NCBI GenBank assembly: GCA_003542955.1 | Contig: DPJP01000157.1 | Location: forward strand, 32,410 to 39,969 | DNA from: Armatimonadota bacterium | GTDB lineage: Bacteria; Armatimonadota; Zipacnadia; Zipacnadales; UBA11051 | Reading direction: 5' to 3' | DNA: 7,560 nt | In this document: positions 1 to 6,149 of the stretch, in pieces | How the letters are laid out: every line of letters begins with the position of its first letter | Position numbering within the stretch: position 1 is the first letter of the stretch | The notes under the pieces: model-generated | The model's database searches: none | The model's input: the letters and a program-made list of their open reading frames with translations, nothing else | Told to the model about the DNA's origin: nothing | Program-made: the position numbers and the translations under genes

Positions 1-58
1 GCCGCTCGACCCGGCGACTGACGCCGGCCGATTGCCGCGATCAGGCCCAGGAAGACGA

Positions 59-84
59 ACCGACCGCCGGAACCGGCGGTCGGT
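59..84 (-). terminator. Intrinsic terminator hairpin downstream of the exported-protein gene
   Basis: A perfect 12-bp inverted repeat (left arm ACCGACCGCCGG, right arm CCGGCGGTCGGT) is separated by only two bases, so the real loop is about six bases. Read on the minus strand, the stem is followed by a pyrimidine run, TCGTCTTCCT, which is T-rich but interrupted. It lies about 55 bases past the stop codon of the minus-strand gene ending at 140, where its terminator is expected. On the plus strand the stem is followed by GTTGTGT, so it might also stop a gene entering from the left; a plus-frame stop at 19-21 is compatible with that but proves nothing. Positions 1-58 show no gene I can support. 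Confidence 0.7.
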
Positions 85-109
85 GTTGTGTCATCACAGA
101 ATCGGCGTC

Positions 110-123
110 GCCCTGCGCAGGGC
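110..123. repeat. 14-bp perfect palindrome GCCCTGCGCAGGGC
   Basis: This is a perfect, loopless palindrome between the stop codon at 140 and the terminator hairpin at 59-84. It could be a dimeric protein binding site or a second small hairpin in the 3' untranslated region. GC-rich genomes produce such palindromes by chance, so no function is assigned. Confidence 0.4.
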
Positions 124-139
124 CAGATGACGGTGCCGT

Positions 140-1012
140 CTACTGGTTCGCCGCCGGGGTAGCGGTCGCGTCGGCTTGCTTGACCGGCGCGGGCTTGAGC
201 TCAAACCCTGCCGTCATTTCCCCCTTCAGCGGGTAGCCCTGCATATCCACCTGACCGCTGAACTTCGTCTTGCCCTGAGCCTTGGTCACCACGCTCGACG
301 CGATGCTGAACACTCTCCAGAGGTCTGTTATCTTCAGGCTTCCGTTGGTCACCTTGACCGGAGGCCCGTAGCCCATCGGGTTAGGTGCGGAGAAGTCCGG
401 CATCTGTGCCCACACCTGTGAAAGCAACCACGCGTTGCCCTCCTCATCGATCTTGAAGAGCTTGGTGGTGGCGGTGATGGGGATCGGTTGGTCGTCTTCG
501 GCCAGCCGCACATCGTCGGTAATCTCCCACTCCTGGCCGACGGTGACGGGCTCATCGGGGAAGCGCACGGTATGGCACAGGAGCGCGAGCAGCTCGACGG
601 GGATGCCCGCCGTGGTGAACAGCTTCTGATTGGCGTACTGCTCGGCGTTGATCAGCCCCGTCGGCGAGATGTCGACGGCGACTCTGGCCTGGCTGCTGCC
701 CGCCACCTCCTGCCCCTGGAACAGCTGCGATATCTCGGTCAGGTCAAGGGCCACCGGGAGCGTCTGCTTCTCGGGGTCGACAGGCTTGGTGGTGTGCTTG
801 ACCTTGGCGGTGATCGTGCCGTCAATCCCGAGCGGGTTCCCCTCGAGGCTCACGCTGTCGACCTTCGCGAGCAACTCCTGGAGCGTGACCGTCTCGGCTG
901 TCGGCTGGAACCGCAGGGTGATCGCATCGGCGGCCGGCGCCGTACTCAGCGCCAGGCTGCCCCAGCAGGCAACGACCAGGCAGATGGTGCACAACGGGAT
1001 GTGTCGTGTCAT
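140..1012 (-). CDS. Exported protein of unknown function (290 aa)
   Basis: I do not recognise a named family with confidence. The start at 1012 is preferred over the in-frame ATG at 1117 because GGAGG sits eight bases upstream and because it puts a signal peptide at the very N-terminus. Residues 1-30 are a short positive segment, a hydrophobic core and an A-rich cleavage region ending near APAADA. A lipobox-like VVAC (Cys16) lies inside the hydrophobic core, so lipidation is possible but less likely than ordinary cleavage. The mature part (about 31-275) is rich in beta-type segments (for example ITLRFQPTAETVTL and GTITAKVKHTT) and resembles the uncharacterised secreted DUF6263-like layout, in which paired beta domains flank a VGQEW motif (158-162 here). 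The C-terminal 15 residues are A/T/P/Q-rich and probably disordered. The gene is monocistronic, with its own promoter and terminator. It probably acts in the periplasm or on the cell surface; function unknown. Confidence 0.8.
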   Translation of the reverse strand: MTRHIPLCTICLVVACWGSLALSTAPAADAITLRFQPTAETVTLQELLAKVDSVSLEGNPLGIDGTITAKVKHTTKPVDPEKQTLPVALDLTEISQLFQGQEVAGSSQARVAVDISPTGLINAEQYANQKLFTTAGIPVELLALLCHTVRFPDEPVTVGQEWEITDDVRLAEDDQPIPITATTKLFKIDEEGNAWLLSQVWAQMPDFSAPNPMGYGPPVKVTNGSLKITDLWRVFSIASSVVTKAQGKTKFSGQVDMQGYPLKGEMTAGFELKPAPVKQADATATPAANQ

Positions 1013-1060
1013 AGTGGGCCTCCGTGGATAGATGCTGTCGTCGGCTTGTGTGCCGTCGGG

Positions 1061-1089
1061 TTGTGCGGCGTTGGCGGTACGTGTATAAT
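1061..1089 (+). promoter_or_regulatory. Sigma70-type promoter for the MobA-like gene
   Basis: A perfect -10 box TATAAT lies at 1084-1089, with a partial -35 TTGTGC at 1061-1066 and a 17-bp spacer. Transcription would start near 1096 and give a leader of roughly 85 bases before the ATG at 1182. That leader runs through the opposing minus-strand promoter at 1141-1170. Confidence 0.6.
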
Positions 1090-1140
1090 CGCGACGTGCG
1101 ATCGGGTGCACGGGCAACAGGCGGCCTCACCGCGGTTACT

Positions 1141-1170
1141 ATTATAGGGCGTAGTAGGACGCGAACACAA
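1141..1170 (-). promoter_or_regulatory. Sigma70-type promoter for the exported-protein gene
   Basis: On the minus strand a perfect -10 box TATAAT occupies 1146-1141, with a -35 of TTGTGT at 1170-1165 and an 18-bp spacer. Transcription would start near 1134 and reach the ATG at 1012 after about 120 bases, crossing the plus-strand promoter at 1061-1089. Confidence 0.55.
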
Positions 1171-1181
1171 GAGGCTCGATC

Positions 1182-1688
1182 ATGAAAGTAGCAGTAGTCA
1201 TCTCCACACCCGCAACGGCCCCGAGCGACTTCTCGGCTCTGCTGCGGGCCGTAGCCGCAATCGCGCGTGATTACGTATTCATAGGGCCTCAGACGTTGCG
1301 TTACCCCCCGGAGGTTCCCGTTCGCTCCGCGGATTCGCTCCATGAACTCGAATTGCTCAAGCAGGCGCTGCTCTGGGCGCAGGATCAGCCGGTCCTGCTG
1401 CTCTCGGCGGGCCTGACATCGCCATCGCCGGAGCTGGCCCGGTACCTGGATTTCGTCAGGGCCGGCTTTGATGCCGTCATCCCGATGGTGGATTCCGCAA
1501 CCATCCAGCCCCTCTTCGCCATGTACGCCCCAACCTGCAAGATGCCCGTCTCCGCGGCGATCTCCGCCGGAAAGCTCACTATCTCAGACATTCTGGACGG
1601 GCTGAAGGTGCGGTATGTTGACCCACGAGAGGCCGCCAAGTTCGGCGACCTCTCGAGTATGCTCGGTCCCGTGCGTCATCTCAGGTGA
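1182..1688 (+). CDS. MobA-like nucleotidyltransferase-fold protein lacking catalytic motifs (168 aa)
   Basis: The reading frame is supported by GAGG seven bases before the ATG and by the upstream promoter. The pattern resembles MobA/GT-A-type nucleotidyltransferases: a strand VFIGP (32-36), then a helix and a hydrophobic strand PVLLLSAG (70-77) where MobA has its VLVLACDMP element, then DAVIPMVDSATIQPLFAMY (97-115), matching the family's 'davvP....QPL.alY' segment, then a helix, AISAGKLTISDIL (126-138), matching 'l..G...l..ll'. What is missing is striking. There is no N-terminal glycine-rich LAGGxSxRMG nucleotide-binding loop; the protein starts directly with MKVAVVISTPATAPSD. The metal-binding Asp of DMP is replaced within SAGLTSP. 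The C-terminal NINTPEDL is also absent. It is therefore unlikely to make molybdopterin guanine dinucleotide and may be a binding or regulatory pseudoenzyme. No molybdenum-cofactor genes are visible nearby. The family assignment is moderate and comes from pattern reading only. Confidence 0.6.
   Translation: MKVAVVISTPATAPSDFSALLRAVAAIARDYVFIGPQTLRYPPEVPVRSADSLHELELLKQALLWAQDQPVLLLSAGLTSPSPELARYLDFVRAGFDAVIPMVDSATIQPLFAMYAPTCKMPVSAAISAGKLTISDILDGLKVRYVDPREAAKFGDLSSMLGPVRHLR
1626..1655. repeat. Hairpin inside the 3' end of the MobA-like gene
   Basis: The arms are CGAGAGG (1626-1632) with CCTCTCG (1649-1655), and CGCC (1634-1637) with GGCG (1644-1647). There is one C-A mismatch (1633/1648) and a six-base loop, AAGTTC. 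It lies within codons near the C-terminus, about 30 bases before the stop and about 45 bases past the stop of convergent pntB. It could act as a two-way terminator or 3'-end stabiliser for both transcripts, but no T run follows on either strand. Confidence 0.45.
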
Positions 1689-1700
1689 GCCGCGCGGTCG

Positions 1701-3098
1701 CTACGCCTCCTTGAACTCCGCCACCAGCGCCTCGATGCTTGCTTTCGCATCCCCGAAGAGCATGCGCGTGTTCTCATTGAAGAACAGCGGATTCGGGATG
1801 CCTGCGAAGCCGGAGGCCATCGAGCGCTTGAGCACGAAGACCGCGCGGGCTCGATCGACTTCCACAATCGGCATTCCGTATATCGGGCTTGTCGCGTCAT
1901 CCCGCGCGGCGGGGTTCACGACGTCGTTGGCGCCGATGACGATGGCGACATCGCAGTTGTCCATCTGCGCGTTGACGTCATCCATCTCCTGGAGCTGCTC
2001 GTAGGGCACGTTGGCCTCGGCGAGCAGAACGTTCATGTGGCCGGGCATACGGCCGGCGACCGGGTGGATGCCGAAGCTCACCTGGGCACCGTTCCCCTCG
2101 AGCAGCTGCGCCAACTCACGCACTGCGTGTTGGGCCTGCGCCACGGCCATGCCGTACCCGGGCACGATGACGACCGAGTTCGCCGCCTCGAGCACGTAGT
2201 AAGCGCCCTCGGTGTCGATGGCCTTCGCCTCGCCCTCCGCCGCCGTTCCCTTGCTGCCGCCGGTGGCTCCGAATCCGCCGAAGAGCACGTTGGACAGCGA
2301 TCGGTTCATCGCCTTGCACATGATGGTTGTCAGGATGATACCGCTCGCGCCGACGAGTGAGCCGGAGACGATCAGCACGGTGTTGGAGATCACGAAGCCG
2401 GCCGCACATCCCGCCAACCCCGAGTAGCTGTTGAGCAGAGAGATCACCACAGGCATGTCGGCGCCGCCGATCGGGATGGTAATGAGCACCCCGAGCAGCA
2501 GTGAGAGGCCGACCAGGACGAGGAATGGCACGTGCATCCCCGCGGGGTCCACTATGAAAGCCACGGCCAGGCCCAGCGCGCACAGCGCGATCAGCAGGTT
2601 GAGCACCTGCTGGCCTGGGAAGAGGATCGGACGGCCCGGGAGCTTCTGCGACAGCTTGCCCCAGGCCACCAGGCTCCCGGAGAAGGTCACCCCGCCGATG
2701 AGCACGGCCAGGGCGGTGCCGATCAGCATCATCAGGCCGGCCGATGCGGGCTCATCTGCCCACAGCGAGCGCGTCTTCTCATACTCTGCCCAGCCAACCA
2801 GCAGGCTCGCAAGGCCGCCGAAGCCGTTGAACAGCGCCACCATCTCCGGCATCGAGGTGAGCGCAACCCGCAGGGCGGCGACTGCGCCGACGACCGCGCC
2901 GATCAGCAACCCGATGATGATGTAGCGGTAATCAAGGCCCGAGTTCAGAAGCGCCATGATCACTGCCAGCAGCATGCCCACGGCCGAGACCATGTTGCCC
3001 CGCCGGGCAGTCTGCTGGCGGCTGAGCATCTTCAGCCCGATGATGAACAGTGCCGAGGCAACCAGGTAGCCGGCATTGATGGGGGTGTCGCCGATCAT
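1701..3098 (-). CDS. pntB: NAD(P)+ transhydrogenase, beta subunit
   Basis: This is the membrane and NADP(H)-binding subunit of the proton-translocating transhydrogenase (NADH + NADP+ + H+ out to NAD+ + NADPH + H+ in). At 465 aa it has normal family length. Residues 8-260 form a run of transmembrane helices (domain II), including the hallmark GGADMPVVISLLNSYSG (211-227). Residues about 290-465 form the soluble NADP-binding domain III: GYGMAVAQAQ (314-323), GRMPGHMNVLLAEA (349-362), IGANDVVNPAA (388-398), and a KRSM/NPLFF tail region (424-440). In the second helix region the sequence is MPEMVALFNGFGG, with Asn91 where the E. coli subunit has its proton-channel His91. The start ATG overlaps the pntA2 stop as ATGA, implying translational coupling. 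It is the last gene of the operon and ends only 12 bases from the stop of the convergent MobA-like gene. Confidence 0.97.
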   Translation of the reverse strand: MIGDTPINAGYLVASALFIIGLKMLSRQQTARRGNMVSAVGMLLAVIMALLNSGLDYRYIIIGLLIGAVVGAVAALRVALTSMPEMVALFNGFGGLASLLVGWAEYEKTRSLWADEPASAGLMMLIGTALAVLIGGVTFSGSLVAWGKLSQKLPGRPILFPGQQVLNLLIALCALGLAVAFIVDPAGMHVPFLVLVGLSLLLGVLITIPIGGADMPVVISLLNSYSGLAGCAAGFVISNTVLIVSGSLVGASGIILTTIMCKAMNRSLSNVLFGGFGATGGSKGTAAEGEAKAIDTEGAYYVLEAANSVVIVPGYGMAVAQAQHAVRELAQLLEGNGAQVSFGIHPVAGRMPGHMNVLLAEANVPYEQLQEMDDVNAQMDNCDVAIVIGANDVVNPAARDDATSPIYGMPIVEVDRARAVFVLKRSMASGFAGIPNPLFFNENTRMLFGDAKASIEALVAEFKEA

Positions 3099-3394
3099 CG
3101 GGTCTCACCCTTCTCCTTGCCCCGGAACATCGCGAGCATGCGGTCGGTCACCAGGTAGCCTCCGACCACATTGATGGTGGCAACCGTGACGGCCAGGATG
3201 CCGAGGACGATCCTGATCGTCTCGTTGTCCGTGCTTCCGGCGGCCAGGACCGCGCCGACAATGGTGATGCCGGAGATCGCGTTGGAGCCCGACATGAGCG
3301 GCGTGTGGAGTTGTGAGGGCACCTTCGAGATAAGCTCGAAGCCCAGGAATATCGCCAGCACGAATGTGAAGAACAGCAGCATATCTACCGACAT
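3095..3394 (-). CDS. pntA2: NAD(P)+ transhydrogenase, alpha subunit part 2 (membrane segment)
   Basis: This is a 99-residue membrane protein corresponding to the C-terminal domain II part of the single-chain alpha subunit. It is a separate polypeptide in the three-subunit enzymes (as in Rhodospirillum and Thermus). The start at 3394 is chosen because it gives the expected N-terminus and has AGAGG nine bases upstream; the frame stays open to 3475 but that extension lies within pntA1. Three hydrophobic segments are visible, at about 5-22, 40-58 and 65-83. The family signature VPSQLHTPLMSGSNAISG occupies 25-42, and GGYLVTDRMLAMF (79-91) ends the membrane part. Position 41 is Ser where, as I recall it, the Thermus subunit carries its proton-channel histidine. 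It starts 13 bases after the pntA1 stop, its ribosome site lies over that stop, and it overlaps pntB by four bases. Confidence 0.95.
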   Translation of the reverse strand: MSVDMLLFFTFVLAIFLGFELISKVPSQLHTPLMSGSNAISGITIVGAVLAAGSTDNETIRIVLGILAVTVATINVVGGYLVTDRMLAMFRGKEKGETR

Positions 3395-3407
3395 TGACCG
3401 ACACCTC

Positions 3408-4574
3408 TCAGCCGTTGCGGCTCCGTATCTGCAAGAGCAAGTCGTTGACGACTGCGCCGCCGTGTGTGACCACACAGCCCTTCAGTATCTCATCATCGAG
3501 ATCGAGCTTGAAGCTGCCCGTCTCGGTGTCGTGGTATTCCTCGATCAACGCGCGCAGGTTCGCTGAGTACATCTGCGAGGCATGCACGGGTACGCGGCCC
3601 GGGAGGTTGCCCAGGCCGACGATCCTGACCCCGTTGATGTCGACCTCCTCATCCAGTTGCGAGCCTTCGATGTTCCCACCGCTTTCGACGGCCAGGTCGA
3701 TCAGCACGCTGCCTGGCTTCATCTGCTCGACGACGTCGCGGCCGATGATACGCGGCGCGGGCCGGCCGAAGAGCTGCGCGGTGGTGATGACGACATCCGA
3801 CTGGATGCACACCTTCGCCATTGCCTCCTGCTGGAGCCTCTGCTGCTCGGGTGTGAGTTCCTTCGCGTACCCGCCCTCGGTCTGCCCCGTCTCGCCGAGG
3901 TCGACCTTGACGAACTTCGCTCCAAGCGACTCGACCTGCTCGGCGACCACCGGTCGCGTGTCGAAGGCCTCGACACGCGCTCCCAGTCGCTTTGCCGTCG
4001 CGATCGCCTGCAGCCCCGCGACGCCGGCGCCAATGATGAACACGCGCGCGGGAGCCAGCGTACCGGCCGGTGTCATCATCATCGGAAAGATGCTGTCGAG
4101 CCGCTCCGCGGCCAGCAGAACCGCCACATAACCCGCAAGCGAGGCCTGCGAACTGAGCGCATCCATCTTCTGGGCGCGCGTTGTCCGCGGGATCATCTCC
4201 ATCGAGATTGCCGTGGTGCCCGCGGCTGCCATTGCATCAACCAGTGCACCCTCGTTGAAGGGGTCCAGGTAGCTGATGTGGATGGCGCCCTGCTTGAGCA
4301 ACTCGACTTCGTCCGCGGGGGGTTTGCGCAGACGCAGGATGACGTCGGCCGCCCCGAGCATCGCCCGTCTGTCGGCGGTGATGGTTGCGCCCGCCGCCTC
4401 GTAGGCGGCGTCGGCATGTCGCGCACTCAGCCCCATGCCCGCCTCGACCGTAATCTGTGCACCGCGGGCTGTGAGCTTCCTGGTGTCGTCGGGTACGAGC
4501 GCCACGCGGCGCTCTCCGGCGTGCGTCTCCTGCGGGACGAATATCTGCATCCGATATCCCTTGCCTTCCGTCAT
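3408..4574 (-). CDS. pntA1: NAD(P)+ transhydrogenase, alpha subunit part 1 (NAD(H)-binding)
   Basis: This is the soluble domain I subunit, which binds NAD(H) on the cytoplasmic face and transfers hydride to NADP+ held by PntB. Two starts are possible. ATG at 4574 has GGAGG ten bases upstream and gives 388 aa. ATG at 4550 gives the more family-like N-terminus MQIFVPQE and 380 aa, with a weaker AAGG site. Numbering from 4574: RRVALVPDD (22-30), the IPRTTRAQKMDALSSQASLAGY motif region (128-149), the Rossmann loop GAGVAGLQA (182-190), the acidic end of the second strand EAFDTRP (202-208), the mobile loop GGYAKEL (234-240), and LIDLAVESGGN (291-301). All elements needed for NAD binding are present, and the length is normal for the separate alpha-1 form. 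It is the first gene of the pntA1-pntA2-pntB operon. No convincing promoter was found in the 118 bases upstream, so transcription from the secretin-like gene may read in. Confidence 0.95.
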   Translation of the reverse strand: MTEGKGYRMQIFVPQETHAGERRVALVPDDTRKLTARGAQITVEAGMGLSARHADAAYEAAGATITADRRAMLGAADVILRLRKPPADEVELLKQGAIHISYLDPFNEGALVDAMAAAGTTAISMEMIPRTTRAQKMDALSSQASLAGYVAVLLAAERLDSIFPMMMTPAGTLAPARVFIIGAGVAGLQAIATAKRLGARVEAFDTRPVVAEQVESLGAKFVKVDLGETGQTEGGYAKELTPEQQRLQQEAMAKVCIQSDVVITTAQLFGRPAPRIIGRDVVEQMKPGSVLIDLAVESGGNIEGSQLDEEVDINGVRIVGLGNLPGRVPVHASQMYSANLRALIEEYHDTETGSFKLDLDDEILKGCVVTHGGAVVNDLLLQIRSRNG

Positions 4575-4621
4575 CGCCGTCACGCCTCCGGCTTCCGGGC
4601 GTGGCCGGATGTAACGCCGGT

Positions 4622-4649
4622 GGCAGCGGCAAGCCGGACCGACGCTGCC
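4622..4649 (-). repeat. Stem-loop between the secretin-like gene and pntA1
   Basis: GGCAGCG (4622-4628) can pair with CGCTGCC (4643-4649) across a 14-base loop. It lies 44-71 bases past the stop of the upstream secretin-like gene. No T run follows on the minus strand, so it is at best a weak terminator or a partial barrier between that gene and the transhydrogenase operon. Confidence 0.3.
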
Positions 4650-4692
4650 GGCCCGGCCGTTGCTGTGTGCCCGGTCACTCGGGGCGCGTGTG

Positions 4693-5850
4693 TCACACCG
4701 ATGCAGGGACCACAATCCGCGGAGTGATGATAATGACGGGGTTGCGCAACAGGCGATCCGCGCAGAGCCGCGCCGACCCCATCAACTGGTGATTGAGCAG
4801 GTAGTGGTCTCTGGCGATGCCGCTGATGATGATGCTCTGCCCCGGCACGATGCTCAGGGGCGTGATCGCAGACTGGTACCGAGTGATCGGCACAACGGGG
4901 TCCGGCGACAGCGCGTCGACAAGGCCAGCCCACTCCGTCAGCCGGGGTCGGAAAAGCACCGAGATGGTGCCGTCTGCCTGGATGCGGGGTCGCAGCCAAA
5001 GCTCGACTCCCTCGAAAATCGCCCACGGCAGCCGCTTGCCCCTGCTGTGGCAGACCGTGCAATAGCCGGGCGTGCAGCCGCTGTGCATGAACTCGCAGCA
5101 GGAGTATATCGGGCTGACCGGCACCGATTCGCCCAGCGCGATGATGCCCTGCGCGCGGTCAACAACAAAAGCCCCCTTCACGATGCCCTGCCGCCCCGCC
5201 ACCGCGGGGCCGAAAATGGCCCCGTCATCGATTGCGTAGCGCAGCACGGGGACCTTGGGGACTATCCACTCGGGGCTGCCCTGGGTCCAGGAGTAGCCGG
5301 ACGGGCCACGGGGACCCACGAGACTCGCAGCGGCAGCCAGATCCGGCAGGGAAGACCAGTTCAGCGCCCACCTGTCGACGTCTCTGGCCGGCAGATCAAC
5401 CATCATCACGTCAAACGACACACCGCTGCGGGGGACGTCCTGCGCCCGGATTGATGCCTCCGCCTGAGCGACGGCCTCGGGGTATCCGCTGAGCAGAATC
5501 GCGTTCTGGCAGACCATCAACTCCGGCCGCCTGAGCAGAGACTCCGCCGAGGCAGCAGTGATGGCGCGGTCCTGCGTGTAGCTCCATGCGCAAGATCCCT
5601 GCACCGCCTCACAGCGGGCGTCGGGGAGTTCGGCCACCGACTGGTACACCAGGTTCGCGGCGAAGTGAGGGAAGAAGTTGCGCATCTCCTTCTCGCTGCC
5701 GTCCTGGCCCCACAGAAGCGATGTGAGATAGCCGGCGTCAACACACGTCGGGGTAACACTCGCGGTGACAAACGGCGACGGCGAGGACGTCTGTGCGAAG
5801 GCGACTGCACACAACGCGACGGCAAGCACGGCGACTATCATGCGTCTCAT
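4693..5850 (-). CDS. Secretin-like exported protein with a cysteine cluster and CXXCH (385 aa)
   Basis: The start at 5850 has AGGGGGTG six bases upstream; a second in-frame ATG lies three codons later. Residues 1-19 form a signal peptide, with likely cleavage AFA|Q. Residues about 110-160 look like the ring-building N1/NolW-type domain that precedes a secretin pore: QNAILLSGYPEAV, then a helix, then FDVMMVDLP. Residues about 228-380 match the secretin C-terminal domain in order: GIIALGESVP (235-244), GVELWLRPRI (281-290), VPGQSIIISGI (335-345) and NPVIIITPRIV (370-380). The family normally has a P.lg.iP.lG.LF stretch between the last two blocks; here it is missing or unrecognisable, so pore assembly is uncertain. 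The protein is much shorter than GspD or PilQ. Between the first two secretin blocks is a cysteine-rich insert, CCEFMHSGCTPGYCTVCH (251-268), ending in CXXCH. The downstream neighbour is pntA1; the upstream neighbour is a paralogue. No assembly partner genes are visible. Confidence 0.75.
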   Translation of the reverse strand: MRRMIVAVLAVALCAVAFAQTSSPSPFVTASVTPTCVDAGYLTSLLWGQDGSEKEMRNFFPHFAANLVYQSVAELPDARCEAVQGSCAWSYTQDRAITAASAESLLRRPELMVCQNAILLSGYPEAVAQAEASIRAQDVPRSGVSFDVMMVDLPARDVDRWALNWSSLPDLAAAASLVGPRGPSGYSWTQGSPEWIVPKVPVLRYAIDDGAIFGPAVAGRQGIVKGAFVVDRAQGIIALGESVPVSPIYSCCEFMHSGCTPGYCTVCHSRGKRLPWAIFEGVELWLRPRIQADGTISVLFRPRLTEWAGLVDALSPDPVVPITRYQSAITPLSIVPGQSIIISGIARDHYLLNHQLMGSARLCADRLLRNPVIIITPRIVVPASV

Positions 5851-5880
5851 GGTGCACCCCCTGCAGGCGTAGTGTCAGCT

Positions 5881-5909
5881 ATGGTACTACACAGGGGGCT
5901 GCGATTCAA
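5881..5909 (-). promoter_or_regulatory. Promoter of the cysteine-rich secretin-like gene
   Basis: On the minus strand the -35 TTGAAT (5909-5904) and -10 TACCAT (5886-5881) are separated by exactly 17 bp. Start of transcription is expected near 5874, about 24 bases before the ATG at 5850. The presence of a good promoter here suggests the two secretin-like genes are transcribed separately. Confidence 0.55.
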
Positions 5910-6149
5910 CTGCGAATAAGGGTGGGAGCGGGCATCTTCCCAGGCTTGCTGCCGCCGAGGGGCCGGATGGGGTACCAGACCGCCCATACCAGGGGAGCGA
6001 GACGGCATCGCAAAGCTGCTTATTAACGCCTTTCGCGATTCTCTTTAATAGCGGCCGATGCTATGAAAGGAGCCGTTAACACAGATGTCCGCAGTGCGCG
6101 GCCCTTCGCGTGTCCGTTGGCCTGGTTGGCTCCATCAGGTGGCCTACAG
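5910..6149. other. Non-coding spacer between the two secretin-like genes
   Basis: No open frame here looks like a real protein. The left part (5911-6010) is GC-rich and can form an imperfect hairpin, with ATGGG (5967-5971) pairing with CCCAT across an 11-base loop. The right part (about 6018-6080) is clearly more AT-rich than the rest of the window and holds the nested inverted repeat listed separately. I found no tRNA T-loop and no known riboswitch core. Confidence 0.5.
6023..6079. repeat. Nested imperfect inverted repeat in an AT-rich island
   Basis: Outer arms TTAACG (6023-6028) and CGTTAA (6074-6079), middle arms CCTTTC (6029-6034) and GAAAGG (6065-6070), and inner arms ATAGC (6048-6052) and GCTAT (6060-6064) stack into one long hairpin. 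There is a three-base bulge (AGC, 6071-6073) and a 13-base internal loop on one side. It starts about 70 bases beyond the stop of the upstream secretin-like gene. It could be that gene's 3' end structure, a structured RNA, or a remnant of a small repeat element. Confidence 0.45.

Noticed and set aside
1..139. Possible end of a plus-strand gene entering from the left (stop at 19-21)
   Set aside because: Six codons give no basis for calling a gene.
1000..1012. Lipoprotein signal in the exported protein (VVAC at Cys16)
   Set aside because: The hydrophobic segment continues past the cysteine and a normal cleavage region follows; kept only as a lesser alternative.
488..1147. Plus-strand open frame (219 codons) opposite the exported-protein gene
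   Set aside because: Shadow composition; it would also run through the divergent promoter region.
2532..3158. Plus-strand open frame (208 codons) opposite pntB
   Set aside because: It lies antisense to the conserved membrane domain of PntB and has low-complexity Q/H/R-rich content.
3582..4727. Long plus-strand open frame (381 codons) opposite pntA1
   Set aside because: It is antisense to a gene with all PntA1 motifs, has no ribosome site and shows the H/R/D-rich composition of a GC-rich shadow frame.
4660..5454. Plus-strand open frame (264 codons) opposite the cysteine-rich secretin-like gene
   Set aside because: Arginine/histidine-rich shadow composition, no signal or family motif, and the opposite strand carries a coherent exported protein.
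5985..6080. GCAAAGC and nearby hairpins suggesting a c-di-GMP-I riboswitch
   Set aside because: Only that short core string (6010-6016) fits; the GNRA loop, the receptor and the second helix are absent, and on the plus strand no gene follows for it to control.
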